DNA of 64,000 nucleotides from an uncultured Bacteroidales bacterium. GTDB lineage: Bacteria; Bacteroidota; Bacteroidia; Bacteroidales; Bacteroidaceae. Where the stretch lies: positions 1-64,000 of the forward strand of contig CADCHQ010000015.1 of NCBI GenBank assembly GCA_902801325.1, written 5' to 3'. The notes under the pieces were generated by a model that saw nothing but the letters and a program-made list of their open reading frames with translations, had not been told where the DNA came from and did not search any database. Each line of letters starts with the position of its first letter. Position 1 is the stretch's first letter. The position numbers and the translations under genes are program-made. This document shows, one piece after another, positions 44,912 to 53,945 of the stretch.

Positions 44912-46462
44912 CTACCTTCTCTTCGGTTTTAGTGTGATGAGGGGAACAAGCATCTCTTCCATGCTTATGCCTCCGTGCTGGAAGGTGTTGCGATAATAGG
45001 TGACGTAATAGTTGTAGTTGTTAGGATAGGCAAAGAAACTATCTCCATAAGCAAAGATATATGCCGTGGAAAGGTTTGGGGCAGGAAGCTTTGCCTTTAG
45101 GGGTTCACGGATTTCAAATACTTCCTTGGGATTATAACTAAGGTTCTTGCCCAACTTATAACGGAGGTTGGTATTGGTATTGCGGTCTCCGATAACCTTG
45201 ATTGGGTTTCCACATCGTATGGAACCATGATCCGTAGTGAGGATGATGGTGTAGTCCGATGCCGCCAAAGCACGGAAAAGTTCCTTGACTGGAGAGTGGC
45301 GGAACCACGATAGAGTGATACTACGATAGGCGGCCTCGTTATTGGCAAGTTCACGCACCATTCGACTTTCGGTTCGAGCATGGGAGAGCATGTCGATGAA
45401 ATTCAGCACAACGACATTGAGGTCATAGCCCTGAAGTGAGGGTAATTGCTGGACAAGCTTCTCAGCCGCTTGTGAGTCGTTGATCTTATGGTAGGTAAAG
45501 GTGTTGCGACGGCGATAGCGATCGAACTGAGTCTTGATGAGGGGTGCCTCGTTAAGGTTCTTGCCCTCCTCCGAATCCTCATCCACCCACAGTTCTGGAA
45601 ACATCTTAGCGATGAGGTTAGGCATAAGACCCGAGAAAATGGCATTGCGAGCATACTGGGTGGCAGTAGGCAAAATGCTCATATAAAGGTCTTCTTCAAT
45701 CTGGAACTGGTCGGCTATCTCTGTTTGAAGCGTACGCCATTGGTCGAAACGAAAGTTATCGATAACCAGAAGGAACACTTTCTCACCTCGATTGAGGGCA
45801 GGGAAAACGGCTGACTTAAAGATATCGGGACTCATGACAGGACGGTCTTCGTCGCCATCAATCCAACGCATATAGTTCTTGCGAATGAACTTGCCAAAAC
45901 CCAGATTAGCTTCCTGGCGTTGCATGGCCAGCATCTCAGTCATCTGACTATCAGCTGCAACCAACTCCTGTTCCCAATAAGTAAGACGACGATAGACTTC
46001 TTTCCAGTCATCGAAAGAGCGAGCATCGTCAATCTGCATCCCTATCTTTCCAAACTCCTGCTGATAATCGGACTGAGTGACCTCGGTCATGATTTCCTTC
46101 TGGTGGATGTTCTTCTTCAAGGTCAACAGTATCTGAGTGGGATTGACCGGTTTGATAAGGTAGTCGGCAATCTTACTGCCAATGGCCTGATCCATAATGT
46201 TCTCCTCTTCGCTCTTGGTAACCATAACCACTGGAACAGTGGGAAGGACTTCCTTAATGCGGGCAAGCGTTTCCAAGCCATTGATACCAGGCATGTTCTC
46301 GTCAAGAAGAATAAGGTCATAGGCCGTCTGGGCACACTGTTCAAGGGCATCATAGCCATTCGTCACGGTATCGACCTCATAGCCTTTCTTTTCCAAGAAC
46401 AAGATGTGGGCCTTCAGCAGTTCTATCTCATCGTCTACCCAAAGGAGTTTATATGTAGCCAT
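44912..46462 (-). CDS. porX: PorX: response regulator fused to a PglZ domain
   Basis: The 516-residue protein begins with a receiver domain (Asp 10 and 11, phospho-acceptor Asp 54 in LILLDENMPG, Lys in VMVTKS). A linker leads to the PglZ/alkaline-phosphatase-superfamily domain (VFLLVIDNFRFDQW near residue 225, TTDHGS near 410). This is the PorX architecture that controls type IX secretion genes in Bacteroidota together with the sensor PorY and the sigma factor SigP, which are not in this window. It follows a PorW/SprE-like gene by 27 bases. Confidence 0.93.
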   Translation of the reverse strand: MATYKLLWVDDEIELLKAHILFLEKKGYEVDTVTNGYDALEQCAQTAYDLILLDENMPGINGLETLARIKEVLPTVPVVMVTKSEEENIMDQAIGSKIADYLIKPVNPTQILLTLKKNIHQKEIMTEVTQSDYQQEFGKIGMQIDDARSFDDWKEVYRRLTYWEQELVAADSQMTEMLAMQRQEANLGFGKFIRKNYMRWIDGDEDRPVMSPDIFKSAVFPALNRGEKVFLLVIDNFRFDQWRTLQTEIADQFQIEEDLYMSILPTATQYARNAIFSGLMPNLIAKMFPELWVDEDSEEGKNLNEAPLIKTQFDRYRRRNTFTYHKINDSQAAEKLVQQLPSLQGYDLNVVVLNFIDMLSHARTESRMVRELANNEAAYRSITLSWFRHSPVKELFRALAASDYTIILTTDHGSIRCGNPIKVIGDRNTNTNLRYKLGKNLSYNPKEVFEIREPLKAKLPAPNLSTAYIFAYGDSFFAYPNNYNYYVTYYRNTFQHGGISMEEMLVPLITLKPKRR

Positions 46463-46489
46463 ATCTTCTTAGTTTTCAATAATCATTCG

Positions 46490-49378
46490 TTAGAATCCAT
46501 ATGGGAAGTCATCATAGCCCTCTTCTTCCTCTGCTGCTTCACTCTCAGGCACAACATCATCGGGGTCACGAACTTCTATCTCTGTGGGTTCGTCGATGAG
46601 CAGGTCATCAGGTATATCAATAGGTGCGAAGGTCGCATCGAAGAATTCCTTGTATTCGTCGAAGCTGAAGGCCGTGCCTAAGTGGGAAAGGTTCTCATCA
46701 CTGATTAGCAACGAACGAATGCCTTGAAGCAACTTGGCCATACGGCGGTCGGCATAGAGGCGCTGGGCATAGGCATGAGCCTCATCATAACTGAGGAAAC
46801 CGCGTATGCACATCATCGACAGGCCTTGATCCTCCATGACTTCTATCTCGAAGTTACGCACCATGTAACTCGTGAAATTGTAACGTGCCATCTCATAAAG
46901 GAGTTGGTCCTCATCGAGACTGTTGGTGGGATAGGCCAAAACAAAGTTGAAAGTAGTGTATCGCTCTGCACTCAAGGTGTCGGCAACAGCTGTAGAATCA
47001 CCATCTACCCAGTTCGTCTTGCGTCGTTTCCAGATGTCTGAAGCATCGTACTTATCATCACTAAGCAATCGGCCATCCTGCAATCCCTTCACAATATAGG
47101 AAGCCATCTCACTGACTTCATCCTTCGAATAATCCTTTACAATCTGTTTCAGCAGGTCGAGGAATTCAGTACGATGCCCCGTATAAAGGTAGGTCATAGC
47201 ACGGACAAACATAATGCGGGCACGATGCTGACCAAGCGGGAAGTCTCGAGTGTGGTCGTCGTAGTTACGAGCTACTTCATCATAACGGTTTGCCTGATAG
47301 GCGTCATAGGTGGCAGCATAAAGCGAATCCTCAAGATGCTTGCCTTCGCGAGCCAGAAGTTCGTAGTTGGGATTGCTGACACGAATGGCATTCTTATCTT
47401 CGGGGTATTCCTCAATCAACAGATTACGATAGTGCTGAGCCTGTTCGTCATCGCCAAGTCGCCAATGGAGCAAGAACAGATGATAATAGACGTCGGCTTT
47501 CGACTCCGTTTCAGGGAAGTCTTCAAGCAAACGTAACAACAGGCGCAAGGCATAGGGGAAGTTCTGTATCTTCTCCATGACGGCAACACCACCTTTGTAC
47601 AGGCCTTCTTCCAAGAGTTGGTTCGAGGCGGCCATCTGTTCCTCAGTAAAAGGAATCTGTGCCAAATAATATTCACGATGATGAGGGTCATTGGCTAAGG
47701 AATCGCGAATACGCTGTTCTTCCTCGTTCATGGCAGCTTCTTCTGCGGCTCGGATGGAATCGGCTGCTTCATCGTCATAATTATAATCCTCAAACTCGTC
47801 ATTATTGACAACGGTCTTATTACTCCGTCGCCAGTTGTCTTCGTTCTTACGCTGTCCCCATCGGCGTTGGAACTCTTGCTTACCTGACATCACGGTTTGG
47901 GGATTGTAGAAATACCATGCACCGCGGTTCTGAGACGTTGGCACGGCGTTTTGTGCCGTTTGTCGATTGGCAGCTTGGTTAGTAGTGTTTGCCGATGTAG
48001 GCGTACGTCCTTGTGCAGCAGCTTTCTTGGCTTCTTCCTTTTCCTTTTTCTTCAAAGCCTCGATGACTCGGTCGATGGCGGCCAGATACTTGTCTTCAGG
48101 CATTTGAGCCAATAGCTGCAAACTATCTTGCAACTTCACGGCAGAGAGATGGGGTGCGGTCTCATCAAGTGCCTTCGAACGCCATTCGGCCTCAGGATAT
48201 TCTTCATGTTCCTTGTCGAGAATGCTGACGCACTGCTGATAAGTGCGCTGGGCATCGATGTAGTTCTCGCGTTCCCAATAGATTTGCGATAACTTCAGCA
48301 ACAGGACTGCTTTAGCAATACCATTCTTCGTGCTTTCCTCTGCTCCCTTCTCGTAAGCTCCAATGCACTTAAGCGTATCTCCGGCAGACAAATAGATATT
48401 GCCGATGGCATAATAAACTTGATCCAGATAGTCCTTATTCTTATCGCTCTTTGCCATGCGTTGGAGTTTCTTAATCATGGCTTTGGATTGTCCCTTCGAC
48501 ATAACCTCTGTTTGCAGGATGCGGGCATTGAAGGCCAACTCATAGGGGGGATTACTCTTTACCACCTTCGAAAACGATTTGTAGGCCTCATCGTTCTGAC
48601 CAAGTTCGCGTTGCAACTGGCCTATAAGGAAGTTCAGACGTGAACGCTGTAACTTTTGCTTGGTTTGCTTAATGGTTTTCCTTATTTCAGGGATGGCCTG
48701 CTCATACTGACCCGTTTCAACGAGATAGGCCGCACGAGTAACCGTCAGTTCGCGTTGTCCTTCAGGAGAAATACTGTCGCGACGCATTTTATCCAATACA
48801 TCCTCAGCATCGTAAGGCCACTCCAAAGCCACGTAACAACGGGCCAACCAGGCCTTGGCAACACTATTAACCTCTGGCTGAGTAGAATAGAGACGAGTTA
48901 TGTAATTGAACGTAGAGGCGGCTTCGATGAAATCGCCCTTCTGGAACTGAGCCTTACCCAGTAATAGCCATGCGTGACGCAAGTATGGGTTAAACTCCTT
49001 CCGGGCCAGGTATTCCTTCTGCTTGGGTGTGCGCTTCTTATTGCCATTTACTTGAGGACGTTTCTTGATGCTGTGCAACTTGATGGCCTTCTCACACTTC
49101 GTAATAGTGGTCTCGTAGTTGCTCTTTCCCATGCCGGCTGTCGACTTATTAGTGCTGATGATGATAGGAAGTGGACGAGTGTAATCGTCTTGGTGCCCTT
49201 TCATCTGGGATTCAGTTCCCTCTAAATAAGCCACTTGTCCATTGTGAACCGTATTAAAGCGGGCCGTCATTGAATGGAAGAAACGAGTGGAGGAGGTGTT
49301 CTTCTTAGTGGAACACGAAACAAGGAGCAACGTCATCGCTGCCCACACAAGAAACCCTATGTTTCGTTTAATCTTCAA
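46490..49378 (-). CDS. PorW/SprE-like TPR lipoprotein
   Basis: A 962-residue lipoprotein (MTLLLVSCSTKKN, Cys in the lipobox) with many TPR-type helices over most of its length. A Gln/Asn/Ala-rich linker lies about 450-480 and an acidic C-terminus ends DDFPYGF. The start of the mature protein (FFHSMTARFNTVHNG then YTRPLPI) is typical of PorW/SprE, which is needed for type IX secretion and gliding in other Bacteroidota. Adjacency to porX supports the call. The gene symbol is left empty because function here is inferred. Confidence 0.85.
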   Translation of the reverse strand: MKIKRNIGFLVWAAMTLLLVSCSTKKNTSSTRFFHSMTARFNTVHNGQVAYLEGTESQMKGHQDDYTRPLPIIISTNKSTAGMGKSNYETTITKCEKAIKLHSIKKRPQVNGNKKRTPKQKEYLARKEFNPYLRHAWLLLGKAQFQKGDFIEAASTFNYITRLYSTQPEVNSVAKAWLARCYVALEWPYDAEDVLDKMRRDSISPEGQRELTVTRAAYLVETGQYEQAIPEIRKTIKQTKQKLQRSRLNFLIGQLQRELGQNDEAYKSFSKVVKSNPPYELAFNARILQTEVMSKGQSKAMIKKLQRMAKSDKNKDYLDQVYYAIGNIYLSAGDTLKCIGAYEKGAEESTKNGIAKAVLLLKLSQIYWERENYIDAQRTYQQCVSILDKEHEEYPEAEWRSKALDETAPHLSAVKLQDSLQLLAQMPEDKYLAAIDRVIEALKKKEKEEAKKAAAQGRTPTSANTTNQAANRQTAQNAVPTSQNRGAWYFYNPQTVMSGKQEFQRRWGQRKNEDNWRRSNKTVVNNDEFEDYNYDDEAADSIRAAEEAAMNEEEQRIRDSLANDPHHREYYLAQIPFTEEQMAASNQLLEEGLYKGGVAVMEKIQNFPYALRLLLRLLEDFPETESKADVYYHLFLLHWRLGDDEQAQHYRNLLIEEYPEDKNAIRVSNPNYELLAREGKHLEDSLYAATYDAYQANRYDEVARNYDDHTRDFPLGQHRARIMFVRAMTYLYTGHRTEFLDLLKQIVKDYSKDEVSEMASYIVKGLQDGRLLSDDKYDASDIWKRRKTNWVDGDSTAVADTLSAERYTTFNFVLAYPTNSLDEDQLLYEMARYNFTSYMVRNFEIEVMEDQGLSMMCIRGFLSYDEAHAYAQRLYADRRMAKLLQGIRSLLISDENLSHLGTAFSFDEYKEFFDATFAPIDIPDDLLIDEPTEIEVRDPDDVVPESEAAEEEEGYDDFPYGF

Positions 49379-49427
49379 TCCTCAGTCTCCAATGCTCAAT
49401 TATAGTAATAACGCGCGCGAAGCCGAA

Positions 49428-49832
49428 TTATTGCCTTCGTTCGCCAACAATCATCAGCACTTCATCACGAAGTTCTTCGGGTAGTTCCACTCCACGCAAC
49501 TGCAAACTACGTACCCAACCTGCAACCTCATCGCTTCGCATGGTATAAAGAATCTCACGAAATTCCTCGATTTCATCGGAAGAAAATGCATCCGGACGAC
49601 GACCACGAAAGCGGTCAAGCTCTTCGTCATTATAATACTCGATCTGCTTACTTAAGGCCGCCAACAGGCTTTCCTTCTCACACACTTCATGCTGACCGCA
49701 ACACTCCATGTCGAGAACCTTTTTCACGGGATCTTCTTCCTCTGGCGAATGACGATAATGATATCGTCCGAAACCGGCAGCAATAACTCCCAAGACCAGT
49801 AAGGCAAGAATGATGTATAAAGCTAACTGCAT
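49428..49832 (-). CDS. Conserved single-pass membrane protein
   Basis: A 134-residue protein: one N-terminal membrane segment (about 5-22), a short charged stretch and a cysteine cluster CCGQHEVCE (Cys 44, 45 and 51 with His 48) that could bind a metal. The rest is helical and acidic, with a conserved-looking ILYTMRSDEVAGWVRSLQLR. I recall similar proteins next to aroA in Bacteroidales but know no function. It overlaps the aroA stop by 10 bases, so its translation is coupled to aroA. Confidence 0.7.
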   Translation of the reverse strand: MQLALYIILALLVLGVIAAGFGRYHYRHSPEEEDPVKKVLDMECCGQHEVCEKESLLAALSKQIEYYNDEELDRFRGRRPDAFSSDEIEEFREILYTMRSDEVAGWVRSLQLRGVELPEELRDEVLMIVGERRQ

Positions 49833-51079
49833 ATCTTAAAACCAATGTTCTTTAAGTGTTCCCAATAAGACGGATATGACTTGCTGACAACAGCAGGATT
49901 CATAATGCGTATGCCTCCCATACGAAGGCAAGCAGGCGCAAAAGCCATAGCCATACGATGGTCTTCATAAGTAGCTATCTCAGGGAGTTCGACACGTCTT
50001 TCCCATACTCCACTCCATTCCATACGGTCGTTTCCCTTATCTTCGATACTCAATCCAAGGTTTCCCAACTCACGGCAAAGAGCGGCAATGCGGTCGGTTT
50101 CCTTTATTCGCAAAGTACGAAGTCCACCAATAGTAAATGGTATATCGAGCATCGCGGCTGTGACAATAATCGTCTGTGCGAGATCGGGCTGACTGGAGAG
50201 GTCACAACTAAGCCAGCACGTAAGATTGTTCCCTTTACGCAAGCGTACCGCCTCCGTTCCATCATCCTCTCGCAGATATTCTGTCACCACACCGAGTTCC
50301 TTGAAGATGGTGCTTACTTGAGAATCGCCTTGCATACTTTCAGCGTGCAAACCTGGAAGCACGACCTCTGCCTTAGGGTCACGGCTTAAGGCAACCATTT
50401 CATACCAATAACTGGCGGCACTCCAGTCGTTTTCTATCGAATACGGACGCGACTTATAGGGAACAGGCGACACACGCACCTCGTTATCACTCTCCCACTC
50501 GACTTGAGCCCCAAACTGGCGCATGATGGTGACGGTCATATCAAGATAAGGACGGCTCACCACCTTTCCCGTCAACTTTAGCGACAGACCTTGCTTCAGC
50601 ACAGGACCTATCATCAACAAGGCAGAGATGAACTGCGAACTTACACTTCCAGATACGGAAAGCTCACCACCCTTCAACTCGGGATTACCCGTGATACGCA
50701 ATGGCGGGAAGCCCTCCTCACCTATATATTCTATCTTTGCACCTATACACCTAAGGGCATCAACAAGAATGCCTATGGGGCGATGACGCATACGCTCTGA
50801 ACCAGTAATCGTATGACTCCCAGGCGTTACACAAAGATAGGCCGTAAGGAAGCGCATGGCCGTGCCTGCGGCACCAATATCGATAGTGTCCGGCATGTCG
50901 TGCAAAGCACGAAGCATGACTTGTGTATCGTCGCAATCCGACAAATTATCGGGTGTTATCCCATCAGCACACAAGGCATTGATGAGCAAAGCACGATTGC
51001 TGATGCTCTTGCTTGCAGGCAACTGAATACGACCCTGTAATTGCGTTGTCGGATAAATATCGAAATAATCTTTATGCAT
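49823..51079 (-). CDS. aroA: 3-phosphoshikimate 1-carboxyvinyltransferase (EPSP synthase)
   Basis: A 418-residue cytoplasmic enzyme of the shikimate pathway. It shows LPASKSISNRALL near the N-terminus, GAAGTAMRFLTAYL (about 92-105) and LRIKETDRIAAL (about 330-341), all EPSP synthase signatures. It joins shikimate-3-phosphate and PEP. It heads the run of genes that continues through the small membrane protein, PorW-like, PorX and TPR regulator; whether they are all one transcript cannot be told. Confidence 0.95.
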   Translation of the reverse strand: MHKDYFDIYPTTQLQGRIQLPASKSISNRALLINALCADGITPDNLSDCDDTQVMLRALHDMPDTIDIGAAGTAMRFLTAYLCVTPGSHTITGSERMRHRPIGILVDALRCIGAKIEYIGEEGFPPLRITGNPELKGGELSVSGSVSSQFISALLMIGPVLKQGLSLKLTGKVVSRPYLDMTVTIMRQFGAQVEWESDNEVRVSPVPYKSRPYSIENDWSAASYWYEMVALSRDPKAEVVLPGLHAESMQGDSQVSTIFKELGVVTEYLREDDGTEAVRLRKGNNLTCWLSCDLSSQPDLAQTIIVTAAMLDIPFTIGGLRTLRIKETDRIAALCRELGNLGLSIEDKGNDRMEWSGVWERRVELPEIATYEDHRMAMAFAPACLRMGGIRIMNPAVVSKSYPSYWEHLKNIGFKICS

Positions 51080-51139
51080 AAAATATATCTTTCAGCGAAC
51101 AAAATTACAAAAAAGTTTGGTCGTAACAAAAAAAGTTCC

Positions 51140-51147
51140 TACCTTTG
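51140..51147 (+). promoter_or_regulatory. tRNA-Pro promoter -7 element
   Basis: TACCTTTG fits TAnnTTTG with GTTTGG about 20 bases upstream, and the tRNA starts 20 bases downstream. Confidence 0.7.
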
Positions 51148-51166
51148 CACTCGCAAATTGCAAGAG

Positions 51167-51240
51167 CGGGATGTAGCTCAGCCCGGTAGAGTACGCGTCT
51201 GGGGGGCGTGTGGTCGCAAGTTCGAATCTTGTCATCCCGA
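51167..51240 (+). tRNA. tRNA-Pro (anticodon GGG)
   Basis: 74 nt. Acceptor stem CGGGATG/CATCCCG, D-arm GCTCAGCCCGGTAGAGT, anticodon loop CTGGGGG and T-arm with TTCGAAT. The anticodon GGG reads CCC/CCT (Pro). The anticodon stem includes G-U pairs. Confidence 0.92.
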
Positions 51241-51247
51241 CTCAAAA

Positions 51248-51291
51248 GAAGCACCGAATATCCGATTGGACATTCGGTGCTTCGTCTTTTT
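51248..51291. terminator. Terminator between tRNA-Pro and hppA
   Basis: GAAGCACCGAAT, ATTCGGTGCTTC with a short interrupted loop, then GTCTTTTTC. It is a strong hairpin that serves the plus-strand tRNA and can also serve the convergent hppA transcript. Confidence 0.85.
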
Positions 51292-51308
51292 CATGCCTTA
51301 TCATCAGG

Positions 51309-53495
51309 CTAACCAAAGGCTATGGTTAAGCCTGCCATAACGATGCTAACCATCGACATCAGCTTGATGAGGATATTGAGTGAAGGACCACTTGTGTCCT
51401 TGAAGGGGTCACCAACGGTATCACCAACGATGGTTGCCTTATGGGCAAACGAACCCTTTCCGCCAAAGTTGCCTTCTTCCACCATCTTCTTGGCATTGTC
51501 CCAAGCACCACCGGCATTCGCCATAAAGACTGCCAGCGTGAAACCGCCTGCCAAACCGCCTACCAACAAGCCTAAGACGCCAGCCACACCAAGGATCATT
51601 CCCACAACAATGGGAATGGCAATGGCCAGCAACGAGGGGAATATCATCTCATGCTGAGCGGCACGAGTAGATATCTCAACACAACGGCCATAATCGGGCG
51701 TAGCCTTGCCTTCCAATATACCTGCAATCTCGCGGAACTGACGACGCACTTCCTCCACCATCTTCTGTGCAGCACGTCCCACTGCTTCCATTGTAAGACC
51801 GCAGAAGAGGAAGGCTGCCATAGCACCGATGAATGCGCCAACGAGCACACGGGGATTCATCAAATTCACCTGGAAATAGTTCATGAAGTCGGGGATAGTT
51901 GCTTGTGCAGCATTGATGGCCTCGCCCTTCAGGTTGGTAAGCGTCATTCCAGCACGTTCCATTGCTATCTTTACCTCTTCTATATAGGAAGCCAAGAGGG
52001 CCAAAGCCGTAAGAGCGGCACTTCCTATAGCGAAGCCCTTACCTGTGGCTGCAGTGGTATTGCCCAGAGCGTCAAGGGCATCGGTACGATGTCGAACTTC
52101 TTCGCCCAACTCGCTCATCTCGGCATTACCTCCGGCATTATCGGCAATGGGACCGTATGCATCAGTAGCCAGTGTGATACCTAAAGTGGAAAGCATGCCC
52201 ACAGCCGCAATACCAATGCCATAAAGGCCTTGGGATAAGGCTTCTGCCGACATGGTGCTATTGAAACCATTGGCACACAAGTAACTGAGCATAATAGCGA
52301 CACCAATGGTGACGACTGGGATGCAGGTAGATATCATACCTGTGCCTATACCCTTGATAATAACTGTTGCGGAACCCGTCAAACCTGCTTCCGATATCTT
52401 CTGAGTGGGTTTGTAGGAATGCGAAGTATAGTATTCTGTTGCCTGTCCGATAATGACACCTGCTGCCAAACCCGTTATTACAGAGAACGAAAGTCCAAGC
52501 CAATTCTCGATTTGCAAGAGATACAGAATGCCAAACGTAGCTGCAGCGATGAGCAAGGCCGCAATATTTGTACCCAAAGACAGAGAGTGGAGAAGGTCCT
52601 TCATCGTTGCTCCTTCCTTCGTACGAACAAGATAGATGCCGAAGATGCTCAGGAACACGCCTACAGCAGCAATGAGCATAGGAGCAATGACGGCCTTCAA
52701 CTGCATCTCAGGCACCATAGCGAAGGCCGTTGCACCAAGGGCTGCAGTCGACAGAATGGAACCGCAATAGCTCTCATACAAGTCGGCACCCATGCCTGCA
52801 ACATCGCCCACATTATCACCCACATTATCGGCAATGGTGGCAGGATTGCGCGGATCGTCCTCAGGAATATCAGCCTCAACCTTACCCACAATATCAGCAC
52901 CGACGTCGGCGGCTTTCGTGTAAATGCCACCACCCACACGGGCAAACAGTGCCTGCGTTGAAGCACCCATACCGAAGGTAAGCATCGTAGTCGTGATGGA
53001 AATGAGACCTCCGTGATCGAAACGATTGAGGATGAGGAACCACAAGGCGATATCGAGCAAGCCAAGTCCAACAACAGTCAGACCCATAACTGCTCCCGAA
53101 CGGAATGCAATACGCAAACCACCGTCAAGGCTCTTGCGTGCGGCATTGGCCGTACGGGCGGATGCATAAGTTGCCGTCTTCATGCCAAAGAATCCAGCCA
53201 AACCAGAGAAGAAACCGCCGGTAAGGAAGGCGAAAGGCACCCATGAGTTCTGTGCGTGCAAGCCATAAGCCATAAAGGCGAAGACAAGAGCAAGCACCAC
53301 AAAGACGATAAGCACGACCTTGTATTGCTGCCATAGATAGGCCATAGCGCCACGGCGCACGTGACCAGCAATCTCACGCATACGAGGAGAGCCCTCATCA
53401 GCTTTAATCATTTGGCGGAAGAATAACCACGCCATGCTTAATGCTACCACCGATGCGATGGGCACAAGCCAGAAAAATACAGGAATGTTGTTCAT
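51309..53495 (-). CDS. hppA: Membrane-bound pyrophosphatase (ion-pumping)
   Basis: A 728-residue integral membrane protein with about 16 membrane segments and the pyrophosphate site DVGADIVGKVEADIPEDDPR then NPATIADNVGDNVGDVAG (about 190-230). GNTTAATGKGFAIGSA near residue 480 has Ala where K+-independent enzymes have Lys, so it is probably K+-dependent; whether it pumps H+ or Na+ cannot be settled here. It uses pyrophosphate to build an ion gradient. The gene is preceded by the 22-bp array at 53.6 kb. Confidence 0.93.
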   Translation of the reverse strand: MNNIPVFFWLVPIASVVALSMAWLFFRQMIKADEGSPRMREIAGHVRRGAMAYLWQQYKVVLIVFVVLALVFAFMAYGLHAQNSWVPFAFLTGGFFSGLAGFFGMKTATYASARTANAARKSLDGGLRIAFRSGAVMGLTVVGLGLLDIALWFLILNRFDHGGLISITTTMLTFGMGASTQALFARVGGGIYTKAADVGADIVGKVEADIPEDDPRNPATIADNVGDNVGDVAGMGADLYESYCGSILSTAALGATAFAMVPEMQLKAVIAPMLIAAVGVFLSIFGIYLVRTKEGATMKDLLHSLSLGTNIAALLIAAATFGILYLLQIENWLGLSFSVITGLAAGVIIGQATEYYTSHSYKPTQKISEAGLTGSATVIIKGIGTGMISTCIPVVTIGVAIMLSYLCANGFNSTMSAEALSQGLYGIGIAAVGMLSTLGITLATDAYGPIADNAGGNAEMSELGEEVRHRTDALDALGNTTAATGKGFAIGSAALTALALLASYIEEVKIAMERAGMTLTNLKGEAINAAQATIPDFMNYFQVNLMNPRVLVGAFIGAMAAFLFCGLTMEAVGRAAQKMVEEVRRQFREIAGILEGKATPDYGRCVEISTRAAQHEMIFPSLLAIAIPIVVGMILGVAGVLGLLVGGLAGGFTLAVFMANAGGAWDNAKKMVEEGNFGGKGSFAHKATIVGDTVGDPFKDTSGPSLNILIKLMSMVSIVMAGLTIAFG

Positions 53496-53607
53496 TTTTT
53501 TGGTATTATTTGGTTAAAATTTCGTATTTCAAAGTTCAAAACTAAGCAATTTTCCGAAACAAAGCAAACAAAGAGGAGAAAAAGTTGTGCTTTCTCGCTA
53601 ATAAAAG

Positions 53608-53945
53608 GGAACCTAGGGCTTCCAGCGGAAAGCCTTAGGGGTTATTGCAGAAGGCCTAGGCCTTATTGGCGAAAGCCTTAGGGCTTATTTCGGAAGGCCT
53701 TAGGTTCTTGCTCCGTTTCACTACGCAAGCGTAGCTTCGAGTCCGATTACGATGGACAACGAACATAGGTACGAAGACGAATGAATATAGGTTCGATGGT
53801 CTTTGAACCTATGTTCGATCAACAATGAGCTTAGGTTCGATGATTGTATCAATCCCAAGGCGAAAGTTGCACAACCTTATAAAGATGATTGTACAATCTT
53901 ATGGTGTCGGTTGTACAATCTTGCGGAAGTGCTTGAGCAAGCAAT
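53608..53945. repeat. Array of degenerate 22-bp units (locus 2), interrupted by a dispersed repeat
   Basis: Core tetranucleotides (CCTA, CTTA, CATA, TATA and similar) start at 53612, 53634, 53655, 53677 and 53699, then at 53764, 53786, 53808, 53830, 53854, 53876, 53898, 53920 and 53942. Nearly all steps are 22, with single steps of 21 and 24. Central units contain GAACCTATGTTCGATC and CTTAGGTTCGATG; later units share TTGTACAATC. A CGCTCGGC-type repeat (53704-53745) sits in the gap between the two halves. The last units overlap the 3' end of the DUF6250-like gene. Confidence 0.8.
53704..53745 (-). repeat. Dispersed CGCTCGGC...GAGCAAG repeat (minus) within the array
   Basis: GTTCTTGCTCCGTTTCACTA then CGCAAGCGTAGCTTCGAGTC. 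The core hairpin CTACGCAAGCGTAG is intact. It replaces about two units of the 22-bp array. Confidence 0.7.
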
